A stretch of DNA of 64,000 nt from Serinus canaria (taxonomy: Eukaryota > Chordata > Aves > Passeriformes > Fringillidae): positions 13,257,719 through 13,321,718 of the forward strand of contig NC_066323.1 of assembly GCF_022539315.1 (NCBI RefSeq), read 5' to 3'. The notes under the pieces are model-generated. The model saw only the letters and a program-made list of their open reading frames with translations. It ran no database searches and had not been told where the DNA came from. A program made the position numbers and the translations under genes. Shown piece by piece: positions 1 through 56,681 of the stretch (its first letter is position 1; each line of letters opens with the position of its first letter).

Positions 1-3000
1 ATGAAACAAGAAAGACATTTGAGAGGAAAATCTGGAATAGGAGATGAATCAATTTGTTCTTTATAGCAAATAACTAATGACTGCTGGTGTTCAAAATACA
101 TGGGGAATTTCTGATTTTGCCCAAACAAAACTTTATTATCTGTTAGAAAACTATGATCTTTATTGAGGTTAGGGACTTGGGATCCTTGCATGATGATTTT
201 ATATTATTCTTGGAATGCTGCTGGGGAATTGTTGAAAATCTCTTCTGTCTCTGGCTTTCCACTCATCAATCTTGTTATTTTTCTTTTGTTTTAATTAATG
301 TATAATGAATAATTTTAGTGTTACAAGGTTAGGGAAGGAAGTTCATGTGACCGACACTTCTCCATTTTAGCATTTGTGGAAAAGGTAATCTAGTAGGGCT
401 CCAGAATAAAAGAATGGTTTTGAGGCCAAGATGCAAGGTGAGGTAAATTCAGGGAGAGGAAAAGCCCTGCAGCTGCACACACTGGGTTTTGTTTTAAGGA
501 CAGTGAGATGAAGAGTAATTAGAGGATGTGAGAAAGGTCTCATAAGAAGTTCCTGTGGTTTAGAAAGCTTTCTGCAGCAGGACCTCCCTCCCTTTGACAG
601 CACTGGTGGCTGGTACTGCAGTGAACTGTCTCTGTTTCCATTCCACGTGGCATTGGCTTCATGCATTTTGAAATACGAAATTGGTGGTGGTTTGGGTAAG
701 ATGGGTTCTAACCTCACGATAATTTCCTACAGACAATTAGGAGACAGGGAAAAGGAGGTACAGATGGGCAAATACAGACAGGGAGTTACTGGGACTGTAA
801 AAGATCTCTCTAAATATCCAGGAAGAGCTACCGAAGGAATTAGGGTTAGAAACAATTCAGGAAGCTGTTGGCTTCTGCACAGGTCCTGTAGAATTTTTCT
901 CAAATACTTGCCACCTAATTTCAGATATTATTGCTGAGCTGTTGAAAATACACAGGGTCTGAAAAATAAACAAATTTGCTAACTGATTATGAGATTAGAA
1001 AAACACTTTACACAGTTAATTTTGGAACTGAGGACTGCTTGCAGTTGCTCTTATTCTTGTTTTCCTCACTACTGTTGTAGTTTTAGGACAAAAAAAAATC
1101 CTTGGGCTCCCATGTTCAAGGCCTCACAACTAAAACTCTCTGCCATCCTCCATGCCTACTTAACAAAAGTTATTCATTTCTTATGAAGAAATTGCCTTGT
1201 TGCAGAGGAAAGGGAAAAAGGCTCAATAAAGTAAAATAATCAAAGGAACAAATAGTGAGAATAGCAAGAATGTGAGCCTGTTTCTTGGAACATCCACAGG
1301 AATTGCTTCAGGAGTTAACCTCTGTAGTTTAACAGGCATACTTTGACATTTCACTCAATACTGCCTATGTTATTCTTTAAAATTGTTTTGGTTTGAGAGT
1401 AAGTTTCATCTTAGGAGCTCTAATATTTAAATGTTTTAAGTGTTGCAGATGCTACACTAGCAATATATTCCTGAAGCAGCCTGCAAAAGCATCAGGAGAG
1501 CTGAAGACCCTGCTAACCACCAGCTGCCAGTTCAGGCCTTGAAGTTGGTATTTGTGCACAAAAGCAGCATTTCCAACCCAAGTGTCTGTGAGAGCAGGGC
1601 AAGAGAGAGCCCCTGGGCACTGCACAGCTGGTGCAGCTCAGTTCTGGAGTTTCACAAGCATTTTCCTTTCCATCAGCCAATGTCCGAGTGAAGCCTCTGG
1701 GGGTAGGAGAAGTCTTGACCACATCTGTCACTTTGAAAGCAGTATTTTGGGTAGCTTTCAGCTCTGTTTTCTCTCTGGGGACAAAGCTTGCCTTTTCTAA
1801 GAAGAGTCTAAAATTGAAACTAGCCTTCAAGAGACCATGGAAAATAACAAGAAAATGCATAAATTTCTAGTCCAAGTCGGGGCTTGCACTTACAGGTATG
1901 AGCTGTGTTTATATCACAGTCCCCTCAACCCATTTTCCTCCTACTTTAGAAATCTGTCTTTGCCAGCTATTTCCTTTCCTTTCACTGTTGCATATTTACA
2001 GAGTTCTTTCACCAATTCTTTTCATTCTTCCCTGCTACTGTTTACTTGTACATTTTGATAACAAAATGCCTCCAAGGATTCCTCTTGGATGCTCTCTCCT
2101 CTTTATGCCCATTGGTTTCCACCTAACAGTGCTGTTTCAGGACCTGTGTATTTTCTCTGGTGAAAGCAGCTGCTTATGGCTGTGATTTCTCAAAGCACTG
2201 GCTATGTACGTGACCATCAGCCCCTGATTTTACTCTCAAGTCTAGGGGCTGAAGCTTTGTCTGATTTCCATTCCATCCCTGGGAGCCATGACATCATCTC
2301 CATGGTATTCTGAAATTATACCCAATGGTCCTGTTTTTTCCTCTCAGACTTTATTGAAGAAATCTGTGATTTCTTTCAGGGTTGATGGTACTAAGTGTGT
2401 TCTACATGTCTTTAGTGATTTCTTCCCAATTTTTTTTTTTTCCAGCTTTGCAATTACACTTTCTATCTCTCAGTACAAGTGATGCCATTAAGTTGTACTG
2501 GATCTGCGGTGAGATTTGATCCGTGGAGGATCTCTTTTGAAATGCTTGTTTAAACTATTTTCTACCTTAGAACTACAGCTGTGATAGATTAACTATTTTT
2601 TCCATCTTCATTTTCCATTAGCCAAATTTCTTGAACTTGTTTATTGAAAAACCAAAACTGAAGATAGATGTATTGCAGGATTATCCCAGTCACGGCGTTG
2701 CTCGTTTTCAGCTAATGTGATGAGGTGATCAGCAGCAGTGGTGCTGCTTCTTGGAGGAATGAGCAGAGGCTGTTCATGGATGTGTGCAGTGCTGTGGTCA
2801 TACTGTCTGCATTCAAAACATATTTGTTCTCTGCTGTGCCTGGAAGAGGTGGGAGGGAAAAGTACATAATGAGTAATTTCCCAAGAACTGGAGGATCGTT
2901 TTTCTTTCTCCATCAATTGCATAATTACATTTTTAGTTCCCAGCTGCTGCTTTCATGAGCCTCTACCTTGCAGAAGCTCCTTCAGACCAAGGACCCAATC

Positions 3001-3600
3001 TTTTTATTTGGTTTGCTATCCATCTCTGTTATCTGTGCAGTCTGATCCAGAAAGAATGAGCTCTTCCAATTGACCATAAAGGCATCTGGGAGAATAATGC
3101 AGGTTCTGGTTTCTGCCCTTGGTTCCAAATAGCAGCACACACTTAGAGCCGTAGTAGCCTAGGGCAAGTTTTCCCTTTCTTTCCCCCCTTTTTTTTTCTC
3201 TTCTCTATAGGTCCAAAAAAGAACATCTGTTAAGCCCATAGAGACATTTGGGATTAAAAAAAATGAGGTGTCTATTTGATGGTTATATACGTGGAACTCA
3301 AATACATGAATCTTGCTTTCACCACTAATTTTTGTTTTGGATTATGCCTTTGGTCTTCAAATAGTATTTCCAAGGTGTAAATCTACACTGATTCCAATAG
3401 GTTGACATCTGCTTTTAAAATTTTGTGTCACTTTTAAACATTTATGGTATTGAGTATGCTTTTTTAATGTCACTTTTAAACATTTATGGTATTTATTTGA
3501 ATATGCTTTGTATCACAATAAGAAAAAGAGTGAAGGTGGGCCAGTACACTTTATCATCACCGATCCTGCCTGCAGTGATTTTTTTGGCTGTTATTTAACG
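1..3600. other. Upstream intergenic sequence, no gene recognised
   Basis: This is AT-rich sequence with only short open frames lacking recognisable domains or splice-bounded conserved blocks. It contains short homopolymer runs and one small tandem duplication at 3426-3513. Distal enhancers cannot be recognised by eye. Confidence 0.6.
3426..3513. repeat. Tandem duplication, units of 42 and 46 bp
   Basis: The phrase TGTCACTTTTAAACATTTAT recurs at 3426 and 3468. Both copies continue with GGTATT and then a GA-TATGCTTT segment, and the second copy has a 4-bp expansion of TTAT. It looks like a recent local slippage duplication. Confidence 0.85.
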
Positions 3601-3678
3601 GTAAAAATGGAGCAGTCTTGTGTGTTTTGACAAACGAACCAAGTCAGCTGAATGCTGAGCTGATGGAGGTTTTGACAG

Positions 3679-3683
3679 ACGTG
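3679..3683 (+). promoter_or_regulatory. Candidate hypoxia-response core ACGTG
   Basis: The HIF-binding core A/G-CGTG occurs about 430 bp upstream of the TATA box at the island edge. A minus-strand GCGTG core (CACGC at about 4222) lies in the 5' UTR. PLOD2 is a known HIF-1 target in mammals. A five-base match alone is weak evidence. Confidence 0.3.
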
Positions 3684-4110
3684 TCCTTCTCAAGCAGAGC
3701 GGATGGGCAGCGCGCTCCCGATGCCATCGGGGCACACCGGCGGAAGGCTCGCGTCGTTTCCAAGGGCTCACGGCGTAGCAGCTTCAGGCACTCACACCCT
3801 CTCAACCAAATCACACGTTTGGGAATACGTTTATCCACACATAAAGGCACTGAGCAGTGTCGGCGGGGCAGACGAGAGTAACTGCTGGCCCGGCAAACAG
3901 CACGGGGCTGGCACGGCCGAGCCCCCGGCCCTCCGGCCCCATTCCCGGGGCCGCGCCTGTGCGGGGCCGCGCCCGCGGCGGGCGGCGGGGCCGAGGCGGG
4001 GCTTGGCCGCTCGCCCCTCCCCGGCGGCGGCGGCGGCGGCGGCACCGTGCGCCGACAGCGGCTCCTGTTGCGCCGCCGGTGCCCGGGCTGCGCCGGCCCT
4101 CCCACCGCCG

Positions 4111-4117
4111 TATAAAG
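4111..4117 (+). promoter_or_regulatory. PLOD2: TATA box of PLOD2
   Basis: TATAAAG sits in an otherwise GC-rich island, 181 bp before the start codon. Transcription would begin about 25-32 bp downstream, near 4138-4148, giving a 5' UTR of roughly 150 nt. A TATA box inside a CpG island suits an inducible gene. Confidence 0.75.
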
Positions 4118-4291
4118 CCCGGCGCGGGGGGAGCGCCCGTGGCTGCTGCCCGCCGCGGAGGAGGAGGAGGAGCGCTGTCTGCCCGCCGCGGTCCCCAGGC
4201 GCCTTCTCCCCTCTCCTTTTCCACGCCCGCCCCTTTCCCCCGCTGCCGGGGGCCGGTGGCGCGGGCAGGCCGGCGGGTGCGGAGGGCGAAG

Positions 4292-50246
<45,955 letters not shown>

Positions 50247-50828
50247 TTTTATTTTTCTTTGTCCTCTTCAACAGCAGTGTTCTTTGCATAAACATTTATT
50301 TATAGATCTCTTCTGGAAGATGGTGATAAAAGAAACTAAGTTACTGTTACTACACAGCAGAGGTACTTTGGGCTAAAAGGAGGAAAACAGAAAATGTTCT
50401 AATAATGTTGGAGATTTCTTGATATCTGCTCTGAGCCTTGAGTCCCAAAGTAAACTTGTCCTACTTGTTTTTCCATTCTGCTGTCCTAAAGAGTGGGTAA
50501 GGAGAGAAAATGGAAAAGCACAGTGAACCCATTTCTTCGTTGAAAAAACCCCAAACCCCAAGGAATGCTAAATACAAAATCACCGGGAAAATTGATCGTG
50601 GTTTTCACCCAGTTAAGTGACACAGCTCAAGTTTGGTGGTCTGTATATTTGGTGCCAACCAAAGAAAGGAAAGTCACAGCATAAAAACAAAATCAAATGA
50701 ATCTTGTTTACAGTTGTTTCTGGTAAGCAATAATTCTATATGCTGGTTTATACTGAAGGGAAAGCGTCTCTGTAGCCTGGTCTCTTAATTCATTGCCAAT
50801 ACTGAAATGTACACCCTTAGAAGAAAAA

Positions 50829-50834
50829 AATAAA
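50829..50834 (+). terminator. Proximal poly(A) signal AATAAA
   Basis: A canonical AATAAA lies 583 nt after the stop codon within an A-rich run. It could give a short 3' UTR form. The downstream GT-rich context is weak. Confidence 0.4.
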
Positions 50835-51277
50835 TTAATTGCGGAGATGGAACGAGGATGAAATCCTTTATCTAAGGAGGAAATGTTTTATCATTTGTTC
50901 TGAGAACTTATCCTGTTGAAAGCTTACTTTTCTTCAGCAAGTGACCTTTGTTTAAAGTGAGTTATTTTTCTAAATGTGTAGTTGCACCCAATGGATACTG
51001 GAAATTTGATGCTTATTTTCAGAACGCTGGTAAATTTTATTAGGATGTTTTATAGGGACAGTTTTCTACTCTTAAAATTACTTGAATTTTGTATCAGGAA
51101 AATGAAACGGTGGCAGTCTCTTTTAAAGCTAAGGGTCTTAACTTGACATTTATTTTGAAGAAATTGGTTTAAAATATTCCTACTGTATCTACTGTTTGTA
51201 ATTTAAAGAAACTTGAAGCTAACTGTCTCAAAGTCTACCGTGCCAAAATGCACGACGTGTTGGAAAACCTTGAGAAA

Positions 51278-51283
51278 AATAAA
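51278..51283 (+). terminator. Likely main poly(A) signal AATAAA
   Basis: A canonical AATAAA lies 1,032 nt after the stop codon and is followed within about 40-70 nt by T/G-rich sequence, as expected for cleavage. Another AATAAA at 52461 is a possible distal site. Confidence 0.6.
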
Positions 51284-52460
51284 GGGTAATTTTAAATTAA
51301 TGGAGCAGCTGTTACTTGACTGTATCAGGTAGTTTCTTTGCACTCGTGATTGTTCTTAAAATACTGATTTACTGACAATATTTCCTAATGATCTGTAGGT
51401 GGGAGATGGGCATGTTAGATTTTGGGTTGTTTGCTGTTGGAGTTATTTCAGTGAGTGCCTGTGTCCCAAGCCTTGCATTACACTTTCAGAACAGCCCCAG
51501 CAGGAGTGATGGTTCCTGGGTTTGTGTTTATATGGAGGCTGTTTGATGATCTGAGCAGTCCTTCACTTTTTAACTGTGTGTCTTTGAAGAAGCTTTATAT
51601 CACATTTTCTAAACAGAAACTTTATGTGCAGCTGTCAGGATTAGGAGAGAGTTTCAAAGATTTTTCTTTTACTGAAAATACCCACATTTGCTGATGTCCC
51701 TGTTCTGCAGTTTTGAGGAATGAGTTTTGCCATATTTAAAGTTATGCTGAAGCAAATGCATCAAAGTGAATTAACCTCAATAATATATTAAAATGGGCTG
51801 GCTTGAAAAGGAGTGGCTTTTGACAGGAAATTTTTTGCTTTCTTTCAATTTCTCTTTACACTGTCATCTTTTTTGCTTTTCAGGCTAATATTTGGGGGTT
51901 GCTATCCCTCTGCTTTGTTTCCTGGTTGTGGAACAGCTGTCTCAGTGTCTCTCTCTCTACTGCCTGTGCTTAGAAAAACCTTACAGATAAGAAAACCTTC
52001 AAGCCTTCAGAATGAAAACAGCCTTTGTTAGTCATCTTTTCCTGAGCATTGTTCTGGGGTCTCTTTGGCTAACTTAGAACAGAATAAGATTTCTTACCAT
52101 TGGATCAGTTAACAGGCAGTTTATTGTTTTGAGATTTCTTGGAAAAAAAATCACAAAAATACAATCCTGTAGCACAGGGGAGTTTATGGATTTCTGCAGA
52201 ATTTTTCCTCCCCCCCATAACTGGTATTTTAGTTATGTATTCTGTAATTCTCAGCAAAAATTCTCTTTTTTTTTTGTGTGTATTTTGCCTCAAGAAAGCC
52301 CCGAGGGCTTTAATTACTGCTAAACGTTTGTGTTTGCAACTCTTAGTTGACTCTGTCACGTAGTGACAAGTAACTCTGTGTTCACTGTGCTGCACATTTG
52401 TGGGAAGGGAAAATGTGTTTGCCATGCTTGAGTTACTAACGTTCTCTTATTTCTTCTTTC

Positions 52461-52466
52461 AATAAA
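52461..52466 (+). terminator. Possible distal poly(A) signal AATAAA
   Basis: A canonical hexamer lies 2.2 kb after the PLOD2 stop and is followed by a G/T-containing stretch. Use would give a long 3' UTR. There is no further support in the sequence. Confidence 0.25.
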
Positions 52467-53314
52467 ATATTTGCAAAGGGTGGCAGCTGCCTCTCAAGTG
52501 GACAGCAACAGGTATGGAAGGGTTCTCATTAACTTCTTGGGAACTCACACACACCAGGAAAAGAATTTTTTTCTGCAGAGTTCACCTGAATTAGTTCTGA
52601 AAGCATTGACAAAACAGAAGGGCCACTATTAGAAGATTCTCTCTATATTTCATTACTTTTAAAAGTACTTAGACTCTCGTGTCTCTTTAGCAAAGTTTGT
52701 TTTGGGGCATAGAAGGCATAGAAACAGCAGCCAGCTAAATTCCAGCAATGTATGAGAAACCTCAGGAGTACAGGGACACAAGGGTGCTCTGCAGCAGATG
52801 AGGCATTTGTAAAGTATTTTGTTTGTTCTGCTTTCATCAGGCCTCACTTTTCCCTGGTAAGTGCTGTGGTGTGGGTAAGAGAACAATATATAGGCAATAG
52901 ATTTCTGAATTATTCCTTTTGCTTAAAAATACTGAATATTGCTTGGTTTTATTTTGTGTTTGTGAACTATTCCAGCTGTACTCCTAAGAAATCTTCAGTG
53001 CTTTTGCTCATGTTTTACACATTGAATCTTCTTTAACATCACTGTTCAACAAGTAATTCCAGTGTCTATTTGTCAGTTCATTTCCCTGTTCCCAAAGGAT
53101 TACTGTTTCATGCTTACTGTCAGTGGGTAGGAGTAAGGCTGACAAGCCCCACAAGAATAGTTTTTTTCAGTGAGGCAGTAATAGTGAAATCTATTTGATT
53201 GTGCCTGTTTCTTTATGATGACTTTCCCCCCACATCTGCTGTATTCATGGACTAAATGCTAATTCCACAGCAGCTTCTCTTCTGCAGCAGATAAAGATAT
53301 TAAAGAGACAGAAG

Positions 53315-53336
53315 ATCTAGTAAGGACCTACTAGAT
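53315..53336. repeat. Short inverted repeat, 8-bp arms
   Basis: ATCTAGTA, a 6-nt spacer AGGACC, then TACTAGAT, followed by the related TTTAGTAGGATCTACT. It is a small palindromic cluster with no assigned role. Confidence 0.6.
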
Positions 53337-56321
53337 TTAGTAGGATCTACTTCTTTCCTCCCACGTGTGTGTAACCAGTTTTGCTTTTGTTTCTCTGCTT
53401 GAAAGAACTGGTTTAGATTTTTCTCTTTAGCTACTGCAATGAGCTTTTTGAAGGACTTCAGGTTTATCTGATTTATTTCTGATATGGGCTTCAGTGGATT
53501 CAGTTCTGCAATGAGTAAGTATTTTTTTGAATCTGCCTCTGTGAATTCTCACTTTCTTGCATGGCAGACTAAGCTGCTCTGCTATTTTTGAGAGTGGAAG
53601 GGAAGACAATACCTGACTCAGCAGTCCCTGTGACTGAAGTGTCAAATAAATTACTTGACTGTTACTTTTTTTTTGGGATTTTTTTTTTTGATTCCACAGC
53701 CAACTATCAATTGGATGGCAGAGCTTTCACAAAATACAGTTGTAGAATTGATATTGGTAGTTCTTAGAGATGAGATTCACACTGGTAGTGTTAACTGTAG
53801 AGTTGGATAAATAAGTAATTAATTTATGACTGCCAGGATTTTGTTGTACCTAGATGGTGGAAGTGCCACCTAAATGGCTTTCCAACACAAATTCTTTCTG
53901 TATCTTAGTGTAAGAAGGTGGAATCTGATAAAGCAGATTGTCTTGTTCAACAGTGCTGAAGAACCTAGGTCAAAACCTTAAATGCAAATGGAAAGAGAAG
54001 CTTTTATTTTCTTCAGTGAAATATTTGGCACTTTGTCTACTTTTTTTTTTTTTTTCCTCTTCTGTGTGTAATTCTCTTCCTATTTGACATATGGGTCAAA
54101 TCTGTATAAGTGCATCCCACTTACAGGGTGGTGGCTGTCTTTGGTTGTGTTTCAGGGCTAGGGGGAGGAAGGGGTGGGTGGAAGTTCAGAATTCCCCCCA
54201 CACAATTCCTTCCTCCTGCAGCTGTTTGCACAGAGCCTGTTCCTACTAACAAGGAGCTAACAACTAACAGGAGGAGGTCTGAGAAGCACTTGATATCCTG
54301 GCATGATGCAAAGGCTGTTAAATGCAGGATCATCTTTTTCTCTTGGCAATTTATTGCTTCTGGAAAGTGAGTTTTCTGAACTAAGCTTCACTGCACAAGA
54401 GCTGTTTTGGCTGTGCTAAAGCAATGCCCCTCAGGATTATTTTGCACAAGGATCAAATGTAAGATCAGCTCTCTGATAAAATCATATTAGTCTTAAGATA
54501 TTTAATAGAGTGTGGCAGGAGTTCAAAAGTAGGATTTCAGTCAGCATGATTACAGCCTGTGCTGGCATCAGTGCAGCTGCAGAAGCAGCAAAGCTGAGAG
54601 CCTGGCCAGCCACGAGGGTCTTGGCCTGGGGTGATGCTGTGCTGCTTAGGCAGTGGAGAGAACTGTGCTTTCTAGAAAAGACCTGCTGGTCTTGTGGGTC
54701 CTGTGCATCCCTTTGTACTTGCCTGCTCCACTTACTTGTGTTTTATGGTTGTTGAATGTCTGAGTGCCTGAGGTTGGCAAGGGAGATGTATAGTCATATA
54801 GTAACAGACTCAGGAACTGCTCTGCTGGCCTCAAACCAGAGTTCTCCTATTTCCCAGAAATTTACTTAGTTGTTAGAGGAGTTGCTCAAATACCAGTGAC
54901 TCTGTACCATTTTGTTTCTGCAGCCTGCTGAGAGGGAGGAGCAGAGAAAGAAGGAAGGGAGCAGAATAAATTTATTAGAAGCTGCTTCCTTGCTGCAGTG
55001 TCTGTAGCGTGGACAGGGCATGGAAGCATTGCATTTTCAGAGCCTGAGTTGGAATGACAATCAGCATGAGCAGCAATGTAAACCCATGAGATGATTTACC
55101 ATATTTAATAGTTTAGAACATCAGGACCTACCTCTCAGAGTGGGCTTTGACACTTGAGGCTTTAAGCTTCCTCAGAGGTGAGTCAGTGGTCTCCTGTAGC
55201 GTGCGGTCATCACCGTGTGCGAACAGAAGCTTGGCAGCCTTGCTGTTTCCCACTTCTCCACATCTCCAGCAGCAGGACTAGCAGAATAACTGCTCAGCTC
55301 TTTGTTCCTTAAAGCAAACTGCTGACTGCTAACAATTATCACTCTTCTCTAAGGGGAAGGTTCAACTTCAAAGTGTGCAGCTTGTGATGTTAATGTTTGA
55401 ATGATAGGTCTTTCTCCACCTCTTGTGCTAGCAGTCAGGATGGAGATGGAATTGGTGAGGGTAGCAGAGAGAGTAAGCTTCATCCTGCTCTGATCCCGCA
55501 GTAAGCACACTGATTAAAGAGAAATCTAGGGTTTACTGCTAGAGTTTGATCCAACTTAGTTGCCCCAGGATGTGTATAAAGAGCTTAGAGAAAATGGAGT
55601 GTGCTTTTTAAAGATTAACTCCTCTGATGTTTTAGCTCCTAAATTATATCAAGTCTCTGAGCTTATGAGATATGAAGATTTTGGGGAGTTAACTTCCTTT
55701 TTTCCTCAGAGACCTCTAACACAGATATGGTAAGAAGTGTATTACACTTATTTCTGGAAGAAGTGCCTTCTAAAGGAAAGTACTCCAGCATGAGGTAAAT
55801 AGAGTGCATGAGAAGCTGGGGCACAGAGTATGAAGTATGAGGTACTAGAAGCCAGTTTTATCTCTGGCAGGGCTGGGAGAATGTACGAGGTGGGCGGGTA
55901 CAGAGTGCAACAATGAACTTCTGGGACAGCCAAATTTAGAGACTCATCATCTCTGAATCACTTTTGTGCACTGTGATTCACCCAGGCAGATATTTCAAGC
56001 ACTTGGTCATTGTTTAAACATGTACCACGTAAAGTAGGCTGGGTCCTGGTATATAAAAGAGTTTGCTATAGAATTCCTACATCCAGACTTGTCTTTGCTG
56101 TGCCATCAGGAATTGTAAACTGGAGATTTTGATAGAGTTACTTGACAATAGAGGAAATTCTCAGTTCTTATACTTCAATCACATGTGTTAATCTGCATGA
56201 GAGCATTTTGGCCACATGTGCTATGAACTTTTGGTTCTCTTAGCCTCCTTGCCTGTGTTGCCATCACTCAGGCATACAGTGCACGTCTCTCCATCCCAAC
56301 TGTGCCCCCTCCACATCTCAT

Positions 56322-56681
56322 GTGTTTGCCAGATGTCAGCTTTCCAGGGACACAAAACCAGCATGGGTGGCCAATGGCTTTTGCATGAATGCAGGCAGGA
56401 GCAAGGCAGAGACAAGGGATCTTTATTCTCAAGTGTTCTTGAAGTGTAAATTTTTAAGCTGCTTCTTCAGAGCTCTGCAGAGCTCTGCTCTGTGAAAAAG
56501 CACAGATGAGGTTTCCTGATTTCTGTGAGAGGTCTGTGCAGCCCGTGGGATGAGGTGGGCACAGAGGGCTCCAGGCAAGAGCAGCTTCTCAGGTGAGCCC
56601 TTCATCCTGAGCTTGTGGCTCCTGGAGCAGGTGACCTGTGCCATGTTTCACTGCTGTGGTCTGTCTTTGGTGAGGGCTTTT
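56322..56681. repeat. 360-bp near-identical direct repeat, copy 1
   Basis: It begins GTGTTTGCCAGATGTCAGC and ends GGTGAGGGCTTTT. By eye it matches 61780-62139 over all 360 positions with 3 substitutions and no gap. The 8-mer CATCTCAT occurs immediately before it (56314-56321) and again at 56688-56695, six bases after the match ends, resembling a target-site duplication. The minus strand carries AATAAA at 56422-56427. The repeat family is not recognised. Confidence 0.9.

Larger units (their letters stand above)
50247..51300 (+). other. PLOD2: PLOD2 3' UTR (probable)
   Basis: The sequence after the stop codon is AT-rich and non-coding. It contains one AU-rich element core, ATTTATTTA, at 50294-50302. 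An early AATAAA is at 50829 and a stronger candidate at 51278, so the UTR is probably about 1 kb. The end is inferred from the signal, not seen in a transcript. Confidence 0.65.
51301..56321. other. Downstream intergenic sequence
   Basis: This stretch has no recognised gene. It includes T-rich tracts (53669-53688 and 54041-54056) and a small palindromic cluster at 53315-53352. Phospholipid scramblase genes follow PLOD2 in mammals, but I could not find any of their exons here. Confidence 0.6.
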
